Shown here: one piece after another, positions 1 to 9,026 of the stretch
How positions within the stretch are numbered: the stretch's first letter is position 1
Layout: each line of letters starts with the position of its first letter
NCBI GenBank assembly: GCA_016931965.1
Contig: JAFGDT010000115.1
Location: forward strand, 62,001 to 126,000
DNA length: 64,000 bases
Direction: 5' to 3'
From: a bacterium
GTDB lineage: Bacteria; Zhuqueibacterota; QNDG01; DSAB01
Position numbers and translations under genes: made by a program
The notes under the pieces: model-generated
The model's database searches: none
What the model was told of the DNA's origin: nothing
What the model saw: only the letters and a program-made list of their open reading frames with translations

Positions 1-3000
1 CTTCGAAGGGTAAAACGTGCGCTCCCTGTGCAAACCACACCCCATAAATCTGTCGTCTCAAAAATGACATCCACCATTTCCTCTTCGCCACTGGTACGCA
101 TCCAGGTATTACCAAATTCTGGAACGATCACAATCCAGCTGTTTGGTTCTAAATTGGGATTGTATTGAATAAAACCATCAGCATAATCCGTCACTTCGCT
201 GTTATCCTCAAATCGTAATTTTAAATCCCACGATTGGATATCGACGGGTGTCATGACTTCGATTTGAACGCTGTCTCCCGGAATAACAATCCAGGGATTC
301 ACCCTCACCTGCGGATCAGGCGGTACAATGCCCTGTACCCATACAGTGTCACGTGTTGAGTTATTCCAGAGAATAGTATCCTCATCACAAAAAACAGTTG
401 CTTCATTAATCAGAGGCTCCACCCAGGGAGGCATAAACGTATCCACTTGACAACAATAGACAAACTCTTTTCTTCCACCCCGGGCATCCAATTTATTGAT
501 CGTCCATCTGAGCGTATCTCCGCTGACCCAATGGGACGGCTCAGCGAAATCAATAAATTCAACATCATCGGGTAAAATATCCTGTACAGTCATATCACGA
601 CAGATCATCTCTCCTTGGTTCACAACAGATACGTGATATTCGACTATTTTTCCGGGGAAAGTATACCAGACGGAATCTCCCTGAACAACGACAAGGGAAT
701 CTCCAACACCCACTTTTTCAATGGCTGCATCAGGCCCTTTTAGAGGAATGTTATAGACAAGTGTACTGTCCATATTGTTGTGAAGTAGAGTATCCTGAAT
801 GCAATCGATAGTCACCTTGTTCATCAGTGTAAATGTCTCTGACACCAACAAGGTATCAACAAAACAGCGGTAACTGAATCGAATGGATTCATGCAATGGA
901 ATAGAATCGACCATCCAGTTTATCATACTGCCTTGAACCGAGTCGGGCATTCTTTCAAATTCAACTGGTATTAAATTAGAGGGCAATACGTCCTCGATCG
1001 ACACATCTTCAACATCTTTGTGGCCGACATTCTGTACATGAACAGTATACTGGATGGTGTCTCCAGGTATTACAAACCAAGCGGTATCTTCATCCGAAAC
1101 AGAAAAGGATTCTGTGATAACCGATTTTGTCACAGCACAGTCAGCAGGCCCAGATGGAACCAGATAGTATCCTTTGTCTGCTGAAGTGAAACCATCGTAT
1201 AATACCGAAAGATCAATTGTTCTCCAATTCTGAGCTTGAATCGTATCGGGAGAAGCGTGAGAAAGAACAAAATAATACCGGAGGAAATGCTCAATGGCCT
1301 CGAAACCTTCTTCCGTATCTGTTCCTTCGTTGAGTTCAACATACCACCCCCCACTCTCAGTACACAACATCCTCAAACTATCGGTAAGACTTCCTTTACC
1401 TAATCCAACAAAATGGATGGGAATTCCCCTTTCTAAGGCTGCATCAGTAACCTCAGCAGAAGTGATGGTACTTCCCACATCCTCTCCTCCGACGATAGCC
1501 AAAACACCCTGTCTTCCCGAACGAGAATTCGCCAAGGATACAGCATCATAGAGCCCATCATACAAATGTCTCTGGTTTTCCGTAAATAAACGGTCGAATG
1601 CATCTTTGATGAGGGTGGTTTCTTGAGTAAAAGATTGCATCATCTCAACACCATTTCCAACACCGATAACGGCACCCCAATCGTCTTCTGTAAACTGATC
1701 GACAAAACCGGATAGCCCATCTCGCAAATTGTCACTCCATCCAGAAACTTGACTTGTAAAATCAACCACAAAAACCAATGAAAAATCGGATTTCGTGATC
1801 TCGGTTACTCTTAACCCCGGTTTGACATTTGGGTTTGCTGGAAAAAACGGGTCTTCTTTGTGATACTCCAACATTTTCTGCCATACATCACTTACTGGAT
1901 CACCCAGTTGGTTTACGTCTGAAATCGTCAACCACTTTGTGGTATCCGCCAATCCAAGAATATGCTTACCATTTTGATCGACCACATGGACTTTGGTAAG
2001 TACAGGTGCGGGAAAATCTCCTTGGACCCCCCGGATTTGATCGGTGTATGAAATATCACTGATCCTGACTGCGATGGAATCAATAGCGACAACAATATGA
2101 CATGAATCCCAGTTATTTACTTCGTTCATTTCAACGACGTCTTCCCCATAGTCGGCAAACAAATCAATCACATATTCACCTGGGTCAAGTCCTGGAAACA
2201 AACCTTGGACGACAATTGAATCATTGACAGCAAAAAATGATAGAGAATCTACATCAACCGGCTGAGCACCCAATTCTTGGGCAAAAAATGCTACTTGAAA
2301 AGGAATAATAACGTCCGCATTCCCCAGATTCTTTACAACTGCATTCACCTTGAAGGGATGTTTTGGAGAAATATGGCCTGATGGAACACACCTGATCGTC
2401 AAATCCGGAACGCCATAAGCATAGAGATCAGCATGAGCTTCATTATCTGTAGAAATCGAATCCGAAACACAATCGACATAGGCTGTGTTGGTTAAAATGG
2501 TCCCTTCGCTTGGCATTTTGGAACTCACCCGTGCCTGATAGTTCAGATGAACGGATTTGCCTGGATCAATTCTGGGAATGATCCATTGAATAGAATCTAC
2601 AGTAACCAGTTGGGGTTCTACTTCAAAATCAATCACATTAAGCGAATCGGCAAGAAAATCAACAACCTGCACATTGGCTGCTGTTCCATGTCCAGTATTG
2701 ATGATTTGAAGATCGTACGATACCGTATCATCTGCCACGGCATGATAGAGTGTGTCACCCATCTCTATGGTATATAAATCAGACTCAACCTTTTTGAATA
2801 AGGTGACATTGGGTGCCCAATAAGGAACATAGTAATATCCAACCCCCCTTCCAGTGACCCCATATTCGATATTTAACGTGACATCAACAACACGCCGCGT
2901 CCCATTGGTAAACGGATCGGTACTCATGTGGGCCAATGCATAATATGCTTGAAGTTCCTTCATAATCTCAAGATAAATCCCTGGCATATCATCTAATTTG

Positions 3001-3896
3001 GGTGCATGATAATATCGACCTCCAGTATTATCTGCCAACATCTGGAGACGCCAAGATTCTATATTATTTCCCAAGCCAATTGTATAAATAGAGACATTAT
3101 ATCTTATTGCATGCGCACCACATAGCAAATAGTCTGACTCACTTCCTTCATCTTTCCCATCAGTATATACAACAATATGTCTGCGTTCTTCATTGGGTTC
3201 ATATCTGAACAGGGCAACAGCGGCTTCAATTGCATCCCATAATAATGTACCATGTCGATCAGGATATTCCTCTTCAATCGCTTCAATCAGAACTGTCGTA
3301 TCGCTTGTAAAATCTTGACAGACAACCACATCTTGATCAAATTTGACAAGAGCGACGCGATCCAGTGGATTCATCTGCCTCACCAACATCTTTGCTGCAT
3401 TTTCTGCTTTGTAAACAGTATCACCCATACTGCCACTGTAATCCATAACCAAAACCACAGACGCACCTGCTTCTTTTACATCATAAACTTCGGTTACCAT
3501 ATAAGATGAATCGGTCTGTTTAACATCTGGATTCGGAGGTATACTGTGATTCTCATCATGGTATTCTAAAACTGTACCCCAGATATAATCAACCAGTCCA
3601 CCGCATTGAGCTATATCTGTAGGATATAACCAACGTGTTGTATCGGCCAAATCATGAACGTAGCGATTTTGTTGATCTTTAACTGTGATCAGAGACAAAA
3701 CCGGGTAGGGAAACTGTGCAGGAATCCCACGAAAAACAGTCGTATCGGCAATTGAAACATGATTAAATGTAACATTAAGAGATGTTACCGTTGAAAAAGA
3801 CGCCTGCACAAAAATGATAGAAAGAAGAGGAATGAAACGGAATCGGAGAAAATAATGGGCAAATCCAATCACCGGAGCAGAAAGCCTCTGAAACAT
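1..3896 (-). CDS. Large secreted VWA / CARDB / DUF11-like repeat protein (C-terminus beyond window)
   Basis: The reading frame is open from an ATG at 3896 to the left edge, at least 1298 codons, so the ORF track omits it. The ATG follows a GGAGG at ideal spacing. An N-terminal basic/hydrophobic segment (residues about 10-35) looks like a signal peptide. Two homologous units follow. Each has an Ig-like lead-in ending in a 'LADTTRWL' or 'LADTTKWL' motif, a von Willebrand A domain, and beta-rich repeats of the DUF11/CARDB type ('DTVSYDLQIINTGHGTAANV', 'GDTIQYTVHVQNVGHKDVED'). The first VWA keeps a MIDAS motif (DYSGS); the second has DFTSQ. A role as a cell-surface adhesin or scaffold is inferred from the architecture. 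The C-terminal anchor or sorting signal, if any, lies outside the window. Confidence 0.85.
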   Translation of the reverse strand, partial: MFQRLSAPVIGFAHYFLRFRFIPLLSIIFVQASFSTVTSLNVTFNHVSIADTTVFRGIPAQFPYPVLSLITVKDQQNRYVHDLADTTRWLYPTDIAQCGGLVDYIWGTVLEYHDENHSIPPNPDVKQTDSSYMVTEVYDVKEAGASVVLVMDYSGSMGDTVYKAENAAKMLVRQMNPLDRVALVKFDQDVVVCQDFTSDTTVLIEAIEEEYPDRHGTLLWDAIEAAVALFRYEPNEERRHIVVYTDGKDEGSESDYLLCGAHAIRYNVSIYTIGLGNNIESWRLQMLADNTGGRYYHAPKLDDMPGIYLEIMKELQAYYALAHMSTDPFTNGTRRVVDVTLNIEYGVTGRGVGYYYVPYWAPNVTLFKKVESDLYTIEMGDTLYHAVADDTVSYDLQIINTGHGTAANVQVVDFLADSLNVIDFEVEPQLVTVDSIQWIIPRIDPGKSVHLNYQARVSSKMPSEGTILTNTAYVDCVSDSISTDNEAHADLYAYGVPDLTIRCVPSGHISPKHPFKVNAVVKNLGNADVIIPFQVAFFAQELGAQPVDVDSLSFFAVNDSIVVQGLFPGLDPGEYVIDLFADYGEDVVEMNEVNNWDSCHIVVAIDSIAVRISDISYTDQIRGVQGDFPAPVLTKVHVVDQNGKHILGLADTTKWLTISDVNQLGDPVSDVWQKMLEYHKEDPFFPANPNVKPGLRVTEITKSDFSLVFVVDFTSQVSGWSDNLRDGLSGFVDQFTEDDWGAVIGVGNGVEMMQSFTQETTLIKDAFDRLFTENQRHLYDGLYDAVSLANSRSGRQGVLAIVGGEDVGSTITSAEVTDAALERGIPIHFVGLGKGSLTDSLRMLCTESGGWYVELNEGTDTEEGFEAIEHFLRYYFVLSHASPDTIQAQNWRTIDLSVLYDGFTSADKGYYLVPSGPADCAVTKSVITESFSVSDEDTAWFVIPGDTIQYTVHVQNVGHKDVEDVSIEDVLPSNLIPVEFERMPDSVQGSMINWMVDSIPLHESIRFSYRCFVDTLLVSETFTLMNKVTIDCIQDTLLHNNMDSTLVYNIPLKGPDAAIEKVGVGDSLVVVQGDSVWYTFPGKIVEYHVSVVNQGEMICRDMTVQDILPDDVEFIDFAEPSHWVSGDTLRWTINKLDARGGRKEFVYCCQVDTFMPPWVEPLINEATVFCDEDTILWNNSTRDTVWVQGIVPPDPQVRVNPWIVIPGDSVQIEVMTPVDIQSWDLKLRFEDNSEVTDYADGFIQYNPNLEPNSWIVIVPEFGNTWMRTSGEEEMVDVIFETTDLWGVVCTGSARFTLR

Positions 3897-4106
3897 ATCT
3901 ACCTCCATCGATAGAAGCGCTCTCCTAAAAATTGAATAAAGCAACCTCACTTCAGACGTTACTTTACCACTTTTACAGGAGAATAGATATCCAGAGACCA
4001 TGCAAATCAACAGTTCCCATGGACCCCTCTCGCATTCTTTTGTCCCTGGTATATAACTATGTCCACAGTATTAAAACTGTTGATTTTCCACCCCTAAAGC
4101 GCTATA

Positions 4107-4135
4107 TATTAATAAATAGATACCAAAAAGTCAAG
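4107..4135 (-). promoter_or_regulatory. Sigma70-type promoter for the VWA gene
   Basis: Read on the minus strand, TTGACT and TAATAT are separated by 17 nt, about 200 bp upstream of the VWA gene start. The resulting leader would be long. It contains two arms (near 4004-4015 and 4075-4087) that can pair with one bulged base. Confidence 0.5.
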
Positions 4136-4412
4136 TTAATAATTTTTTTCGATTTGTAAACGGAGTAATTACGCATTCTCACAAAATAATGAACATATGA
4201 TAGAACAAATAGAAAAGAAGTACAAAATTGATGGATCTCTTCGAAAAAGAAAGGGATAATCATTTGATCAAAAGGGATTTTTGTTTGTTGGTATCCAATT
4301 TCTTGAAGCCAATCATGTAACATCTGAGCTGAAGGAATTGCTCCTTTCATAGCCGAGTATAATAGAGGAATCAGACAGAATTTGTGTTTATGTTGAGTAA
4401 TAAAAAAATACC

Positions 4413-4441
4413 TTGCAATTTCCGCACGAAGTTAGTATAAT
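4413..4441 (+). promoter_or_regulatory. Sigma70-type promoter for the 4543 peptide and the propeller/CsgG-like gene
   Basis: TTGCAA and a consensus TATAAT are separated by exactly 17 nt, on the plus strand, about 100 bp before the small ORF and 270 bp before the 4709 gene. The rest of the 3897-4708 gap holds no other convincing gene. Confidence 0.6.
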
Positions 4442-4542
4442 TTGTTTAACTTACAAAGAAGAAAGCAAATTCACATCAGAGCCATATCAGAAAGATCAGT
4501 TATTATTGAAATAGAAACAATCAAAAAATAAAAAGCAATAAA

Positions 4543-4650
4543 ATGAAAAAGATGGGATATACGATTCTGTTGGGATTAACCATTTTATTTACATTGGCAA
4601 CTCTATTTTGTCTACGTACTAGAGCAATAAATGTAAAATCGCATCAATAA
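4543..4650 (+). CDS. Putative 35-residue single-helix membrane peptide
   Basis: A short frame beginning MKKMGYTILL has a basic start, a roughly 18-residue hydrophobic helix and a polar, basic tail ending in SHQ. It lies between a strong promoter and the next gene, so it would be transcribed. The Shine-Dalgarno match is poor, as the upstream sequence is only A-rich. It could be a true small membrane protein, an unprocessed signal-like peptide, or chance. No family is recognised. Confidence 0.3.
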   Translation: MKKMGYTILLGLTILFTLATLFCLRTRAINVKSHQ

Positions 4651-4708
4651 CAAAATATATACAAAAAACCTTCGTGCTAAGATTTTCATGCATTATTGGG
4701 AGGAGATC

Positions 4709-6025
4709 ATGAAAGATAAAATAAGTCATTCAATCTGCGTATTCATTGTTGCAGCATGGTTATTTTTGATTCCGAATCAAAGTCTGATTTTTCTTTTTGC
4801 TCAGGAAACGCTTTTGAGCAATGGATTCGCCTATATGGAGGATACCATTGCGAATGTATGGCAGACAATTGAAAGTGTGCCTTTTCCTGTTAAGTTGTTT
4901 ACAGGTAATATTGAAAGAGGATTGATTATCTTTGGAGGCACGGGAAGCCGACAAGGGGCTTTTTTAACAGATTTAGAAAGCAATCAGTGGGCGACCATTG
5001 CTGACGCCCCTTTTGATGTGATGGGTGTTTGCGGTGATAATGCATTTGGTCCCGTCGTATTTGGCGGAAATAACAACCGACAAGTATCCTACATGCGAAG
5101 ATACACCGACAATACCTGGATTGCAGTCCAGTCGGCTCCCTTTGCCATCAAAGATATAACTGGAACCAACGAATTTGGCCTCATCATTGCCGGTGGTATA
5201 GACAGCAAAGAAGTCGCTTACATAAAAAGCTACGCTTCAAATGAATGGATTCCGGTGGCCAATGCTCCATTCAGTATTACAAAAATAGCGGGATCAAATC
5301 AGAGGGGTGTTATCATCGTAGGGGGGAGAGAAAACAGACAGGTTGCTTATATGAAAGATTATTCAGAAAACAAATGGTATATCATTGCTGATGCTCCTTT
5401 TCCCGTCATTGATATTGCGGGGAATAATGCAACGGGACCAGTGATTATTGGTCAAAATCGCAAAATGGCGTATATGGACAACTACAAAGAAAATATTTGG
5501 AAGTTAATTGCAGACACACCTTATCCTGTATACCAAATAACCGGCACCAATGATGGCGGTGTAATCGTTTGTGGTAAAATTCCGGGAACTGTGGCAACCG
5601 ATTCGGAGCGACCTGTTCGGGGAATCGTCTTAAAAACATCGGTAGTTGAATTTACAGAAAGGGGAGATCTGGGTATTCAGGACGCGGGCGCCATTGTCGC
5701 TGAATGGTTGACGACCTCGCTCAACAAGACAGGAGCTTTTGAAGTTTACGAAAGATTATCTCTATCGACACTGATGGAAGAGCATAAATTGGGCATGACC
5801 GGGCTACTTGATGATGAAACCATCGCCGAGATCGGTCGAATTCGAGGCGTTGATGCCATCGTTACTGGAAGTGTGATCAAGTTTGGAGATATTATATCCG
5901 TAACAGCAAAAGTGATTGATGTAGAAACAGCCAAAATCATCAAATCTTCCGACATCAAAGTGACCGATATTAATGAAATCTCTTCAGGAATTGATGAACT
6001 GGCCGGAGAACTCGCCAGAGAATAA
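4709..6025 (+). CDS. Secreted six-repeat propeller-like protein with CsgG/FlgO-like C-terminal domain
   Basis: The start is taken at the second Met of the ORF-track frame, because GGGAGGAG sits just before it. A signal peptide covers residues about 1-32. Residues about 35-300 contain six copies of a roughly 43-residue repeat with a W..IA.APF.V core, a G.N..G.VI.GG turn and an .VAYM..Y end, which suggests blades of a beta-propeller. Residues about 305-438 resemble the CsgG/FlgO/TolB-N type nucleoside-fold domain of periplasmic lipoproteins ('AIVAEWLTTSLNKTGAFEVY', 'VDAIVTGSVIKFGD'). No lipobox is seen. In related families this domain helps assemble outer-membrane secretion or flagellar structures; here the function is unknown. 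The propeller reading is inferred from repeat periodicity only. Confidence 0.75.
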   Translation: MKDKISHSICVFIVAAWLFLIPNQSLIFLFAQETLLSNGFAYMEDTIANVWQTIESVPFPVKLFTGNIERGLIIFGGTGSRQGAFLTDLESNQWATIADAPFDVMGVCGDNAFGPVVFGGNNNRQVSYMRRYTDNTWIAVQSAPFAIKDITGTNEFGLIIAGGIDSKEVAYIKSYASNEWIPVANAPFSITKIAGSNQRGVIIVGGRENRQVAYMKDYSENKWYIIADAPFPVIDIAGNNATGPVIIGQNRKMAYMDNYKENIWKLIADTPYPVYQITGTNDGGVIVCGKIPGTVATDSERPVRGIVLKTSVVEFTERGDLGIQDAGAIVAEWLTTSLNKTGAFEVYERLSLSTLMEEHKLGMTGLLDDETIAEIGRIRGVDAIVTGSVIKFGDIISVTAKVIDVETAKIIKSSDIKVTDINEISSGIDELAGELARE

Positions 6026-6098
6026 ATGGGTTCCGGTTTCCAAGCAATGGATTTAAATATGTTTTCCACCTTCTATTGTTACAGGAAAGGAGATTTTC

Positions 6099-6134
6099 AT
6101 GTCGAGACAGGAAATGATTGAATTTATCGATTAA
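6099..6134 (+). other. Leader-like mini-ORF (11 codons) with strong ribosome binding site
   Basis: AAAGGAG stands 6 nt before an ATG that opens an 11-codon frame (MSRQEMIEFID) ending in TAA. A hairpin follows about 60 nt later and folC begins after it, which is a leader/attenuator-like layout. The same frame continues after the TAA as 39 codons with a hydrophobic stretch and a CPKC motif, so a broken small membrane gene is an alternative reading. Confidence 0.25.
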
Positions 6135-6197
6135 CCGTTCTTTCTATTTTCTGGTATTTTGGTTTATGTCGCTGCTCTCTATCGATATGGATTGTTT

Positions 6198-6235
6198 TGT
6201 CCGAAATGTCTATTATGGGCCTTCGGACATTTTTC
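6198..6235 (+). terminator. Hairpin with U-tract between the 4709 gene and folC
   Basis: A perfect 8-bp inverted repeat (TGTCCGAA / TTCGGACA) with a 16-nt loop is followed directly by TTTTTCT. It could end transcription from the 4709 gene or act as an attenuator in the folC leader. The long loop makes it only moderately strong. Confidence 0.5.
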
Positions 6236-6278
6236 TAAGGGATGGAGCAATTGAAATGGAGTGATACGTTCCCTTTTT

Positions 6279-7571
6279 ATGGACTACAACGAAACCACAT
6301 CCTATCTTTTTTCCAAACATGCCAAAGGCATGAAACTGGGACTGGACAATATCCAGTCTTTTTTAGATGGGATTAACCATCCTGAACAGGGCTTCCCCTC
6401 CATCCACATCGCAGGAACAAACGGTAAAGGATCCACAGCTGCCATTCTTGAATCCATTTTACGCGAGGCAGGATATAAAACCGGACTCTACACCTCACCC
6501 CATCTGATGGATATGAGAGAAAGAATTCAAATCAGCGGCCAATGGATCCCCCCTGAAAAAGTGATTCACTATATCCAATATTTCAAACCAGACATCGAAG
6601 CGACAAACCTTTCTTTCTTTGAAATACTCACAGCCATGTCTTTCCTCTATTTTCTCGAAAACAAGACAGACATTGCCATTCTTGAAACAGGTCTGGGAGG
6701 ACGGTTGGATGCAACCAATGTGGTTCTGCCCCTATTTTCAATGATTACAAAGATAGGACTCGATCACACACGGATTTTGGGCAAAACGCTGAAATCCATC
6801 ACTTACGAAAAAGGATCCATCTTCAAGTTCAATATCCCCTGTTTAATTGGTGTCAACAGCAACAAAGTGAAAACATATTTTCAAGAACTTGCTCGTGAAA
6901 GAACGCCTTTAATCTATTGTCAGAAACAAGTCCATATTTATAACACCCGACTCACCGATCAGGGAAGTTGGTTCGATGCGGAAGCAGAATATTTTTCTTA
7001 TCAAAATCTTTATCTACGGCTACTCGGTCATCACCAGGTTCAAAATTGCCAACTGGTTTTGTTGGCTGTGAATGAATTGATGAAGCGGGGGTGGATGATA
7101 TCGGAAAGGTCTGTTCGAGAGGGTTTGAAAAAAGTGCAATGGCCAACCCGGCTTGAACTCCTCTCTGAGCAGCCTAAACTCCTGCTGGATTCTGCGCACA
7201 ATCCTTTGGGCATCAAAAGCCTTGTCAAAGCACTGAAAACATTATTCGATTATGATCGATTGATATTCTTGTTTGGCGTTTTGCAAGATAAAGATTATCG
7301 GAAGATGATTGAACACATCATTCCCCTGGCTCAGGAATTGATTTTGACCAAACCACAAAGCGATAGAGCACTTGACCCAGAAAACCTTTACGGATTATCG
7401 ATAGGGCGGAAGAAATCCGTTCAAGTCATTCCAGATATCAGTCAAGCATGGGAGACGGCTGTCAACCTGGCCGGAAAGAATGATTTGGTTTGCGGAACAG
7501 GCTCCATGTTCCTGACAGGCGAACTTTTGCGTCTCTGGAAGAGAAAGAAAAATCATATTGTATACCAATGA
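6279..7571 (+). CDS. folC: Bifunctional folylpolyglutamate synthase / dihydrofolate synthase
   Basis: This Mur-ligase-fold cytoplasmic enzyme adds glutamate to dihydropteroate and to reduced folates using ATP. Visible motifs are the P-loop GTNGKGST (near residue 48), TSPHL, the 'LETGLGGRLDATNV' segment, GLDHT, and the C-terminal DSAHNP and FGVLQDKDY motifs. All are in the expected order for a protein of about 430 residues. The start is uncertain. The ATG at 6279 gives the usual FolC N-terminus (MDYNETTSYLF) but lacks a Shine-Dalgarno site; a GTG at 6261 adds six residues. It appears to be transcribed alone. Its stop is two bases from the shared downstream hairpin. Confidence 0.95.
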   Translation: MDYNETTSYLFSKHAKGMKLGLDNIQSFLDGINHPEQGFPSIHIAGTNGKGSTAAILESILREAGYKTGLYTSPHLMDMRERIQISGQWIPPEKVIHYIQYFKPDIEATNLSFFEILTAMSFLYFLENKTDIAILETGLGGRLDATNVVLPLFSMITKIGLDHTRILGKTLKSITYEKGSIFKFNIPCLIGVNSNKVKTYFQELARERTPLIYCQKQVHIYNTRLTDQGSWFDAEAEYFSYQNLYLRLLGHHQVQNCQLVLLAVNELMKRGWMISERSVREGLKKVQWPTRLELLSEQPKLLLDSAHNPLGIKSLVKALKTLFDYDRLIFLFGVLQDKDYRKMIEHIIPLAQELILTKPQSDRALDPENLYGLSIGRKKSVQVIPDISQAWETAVNLAGKNDLVCGTGSMFLTGELLRLWKRKKNHIVYQ

Positions 7572-7594
7572 AAAAGCCCGTCAATGACGGGCTT
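7571..7594 (-). terminator. Rho-independent terminator for the BFN-UVR gene
   Basis: A perfect 9-bp GC-rich stem (AAGCCCGTC / GACGGGCTT) has a 3-nt loop. The U-tract is on the minus-strand side, so it terminates the minus-strand gene; the same hairpin may also stall folC transcripts arriving from the other side. Confidence 0.8.
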
Positions 7595-7597
7595 GAA

Positions 7598-8173
7598 TTA
7601 CGATTCCTTTTTGTTCTTATTTTTCCCCTTAGGTTTTATTTTTTCCTTCATTTCGTTTATCTGATCTCTTAATCTCGCCGCATCTTCGTATCGCTCATCC
7701 TCGACTGCTTTTTGAAGTTCAAAACTCAGATTCTGAATTTTATCTTCTTTATCTGGTTTCGGCTTTTCAATATCATCACTGATCGCTGCTTTTTGCATCA
7801 CTTCTTCATCGACAAAAATAGGAGAATGGGTTCGCAGTGCCAGAGCAATGGCATCACTGGGTCTTGCATCAACTTTATGCTGAGAGCCGTTTAATTTAAT
7901 ATCAATAGTTGCATAATAGGTGTTTTCCTGCAAGTCACTCACAACAACGCGAGCGATATTGACTTCTATAGAATCGAGCAGACTTTTCATTAAATCATGG
8001 GTCATGGGCCGGGGAGGTGTTACCTTCTCAATTTGCAGTGCAATGGCCTGCGCTTCTGCAGGCCCAACAACGATCGGAAGCCAGCGACGGTATGTATCAT
8101 CTCTCAGGATGACGACAAACCGATTACTCGACGTATCTAAAGTGACCCTTTCAACCCGCACAGCAACAATCAT
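7598..8173 (-). CDS. BFN (bifunctional nuclease/DUF151) domain protein with C-terminal UVR motif
   Basis: Residues about 1-130 form a BFN domain ('LPIVVGPAEAQAIALQIE' and 'RPSDAIALALR' are family hallmarks). Residues about 145-180 carry a UvrB/UvrC-type UVR helix pair ('LQKAVEDERYEDAARLRDQI'), and a lysine-rich tail follows. BFN-UVR proteins are widespread in bacteria; a nuclease role is known for plant relatives but is not established for bacterial ones. The start at 8173 is preferred because a GAGG lies 8 nt upstream; GTG 8182 and ATG 8179 are nearby alternatives. It is probably monocistronic, with its own promoter and a strong terminator. Confidence 0.9.
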   Translation of the reverse strand: MIVAVRVERVTLDTSSNRFVVILRDDTYRRWLPIVVGPAEAQAIALQIEKVTPPRPMTHDLMKSLLDSIEVNIARVVVSDLQENTYYATIDIKLNGSQHKVDARPSDAIALALRTHSPIFVDEEVMQKAAISDDIEKPKPDKEDKIQNLSFELQKAVEDERYEDAARLRDQINEMKEKIKPKGKNKNKKES

Positions 8174-8200
8174 TCTCATCACCTCACCAATAGCCTAAAG

Positions 8201-8229
8201 TATCTAAGCTTATTGATAAAAAATGACAA
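8201..8229 (-). promoter_or_regulatory. Putative promoter of the BFN-UVR gene
   Basis: On the minus strand TTGTCA and TAGATA are 17 nt apart, roughly 30 bp upstream of the BFN-UVR start. The -10 box is imperfect. Confidence 0.4.
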
Positions 8230-8261
8230 AATCAAGAGAAATTTTTGTAATAATATAATGA

Positions 8262-9011
8262 TCATTTTTTATATTGAATCGATTTAATAAACCCATTCGA
8301 ATGATAGAGTGATCGAAAGATATTTTTCCGGATGTTGGCATACCTTTCCTCTGACTGAAGATGGTCGATGATTCCCTTGATCTTTTGTCTTCTGGACGAT
8401 CCATCTTCGGGACACAATTTCGGAAGTACAGGAAGTTCCAACTCACCAGCAAATTGCTTCAACAAAGTCTCTTCAATATAAACAAGAGGGCGGATGATCT
8501 GCATTTTTCCTTTGAAGACCTCTTGAACTGGATTCATCGCTTCTATTTTTCGGCCATAAAAAATATTGATGAGAAGTGTTTCAATGATATCATCCCGGTG
8601 ATGACCGTATGCAATCTTATTGCACCCTTCACGGTGAGCCGTTTCATAGATTTTCCTTCTCCGATACATGGAGCAAATAAAACAGGGATTTTTAACGGCA
8701 TCCGGATCAAAGGCGCGTTTATAAATCTCTGTATGCACGATACGATATTCTACACCCAATTGCCTAAAATAGGATTCCAATAGACTTGCCTTTTTTGGTC
8801 TTTTTTCTTGAAATCCCAAATCAATATGAACTGCAATAAGAGAGAAAGGATTGATTGACTGAATGAATGCATCGGACAACAAGTTTAAGAGAGAGAGACT
8901 GTCTGCCCCTCCTGATATTCCCACCAGAACGCGATCGCCCTTTTCAATCATACGATAATCATACAGGGCCTTGACCACTTTTTTTCGTAATTTTTTGTGG
9001 AGTTGTGTCAT
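8262..9011 (-). CDS. ttcA: TtcA-like PP-loop tRNA thiolation enzyme
   Basis: This N-type ATP pyrophosphatase probably adenylates a tRNA base before sulfur transfer (2-thiocytidine at position 32 in the TtcA family). The PP-loop SGGADS lies near residue 33, the CxxC pair in CFICS near residue 112, and GHHRDD near residue 137; a later cysteine sits in LCPED. The length of 249 residues is typical. The start lies 15 nt after the stop of the phosphomutase-like gene, so it is the last gene of the spoIID-era operon. The exact target base is inferred from family resemblance; related PP-loop enzymes of the TilS/TtcA superfamily are alternatives. Confidence 0.85.
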   Translation of the reverse strand: MTQLHKKLRKKVVKALYDYRMIEKGDRVLVGISGGADSLSLLNLLSDAFIQSINPFSLIAVHIDLGFQEKRPKKASLLESYFRQLGVEYRIVHTEIYKRAFDPDAVKNPCFICSMYRRRKIYETAHREGCNKIAYGHHRDDIIETLLINIFYGRKIEAMNPVQEVFKGKMQIIRPLVYIEETLLKQFAGELELPVLPKLCPEDGSSRRQKIKGIIDHLQSEERYANIRKNIFRSLYHSNGFIKSIQYKK

Positions 9012-9026
9012 CCCTGTTCATCCACC

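Noticed and set aside
3099-4110. Possible frameshift in the VWA gene suggested by small ORFs in the track
   Set aside because: The long frame reads through cleanly at several checked points between 3896 and base 3; the short listed ORFs are in other frames.
4102-4350. 82-codon minus-strand frame in the promoter gap
   Set aside because: It overlaps the predicted promoter of the VWA gene, lacks a clear ribosome site, and shows no family resemblance. A decayed gene fragment cannot be excluded.
6099-6254. Recoding (stop readthrough) of the folC leader mini-ORF
   Set aside because: The stop is TAA, which is neither the selenocysteine (TGA) nor the pyrrolysine (TAG) codon. No recoding signal is evident.
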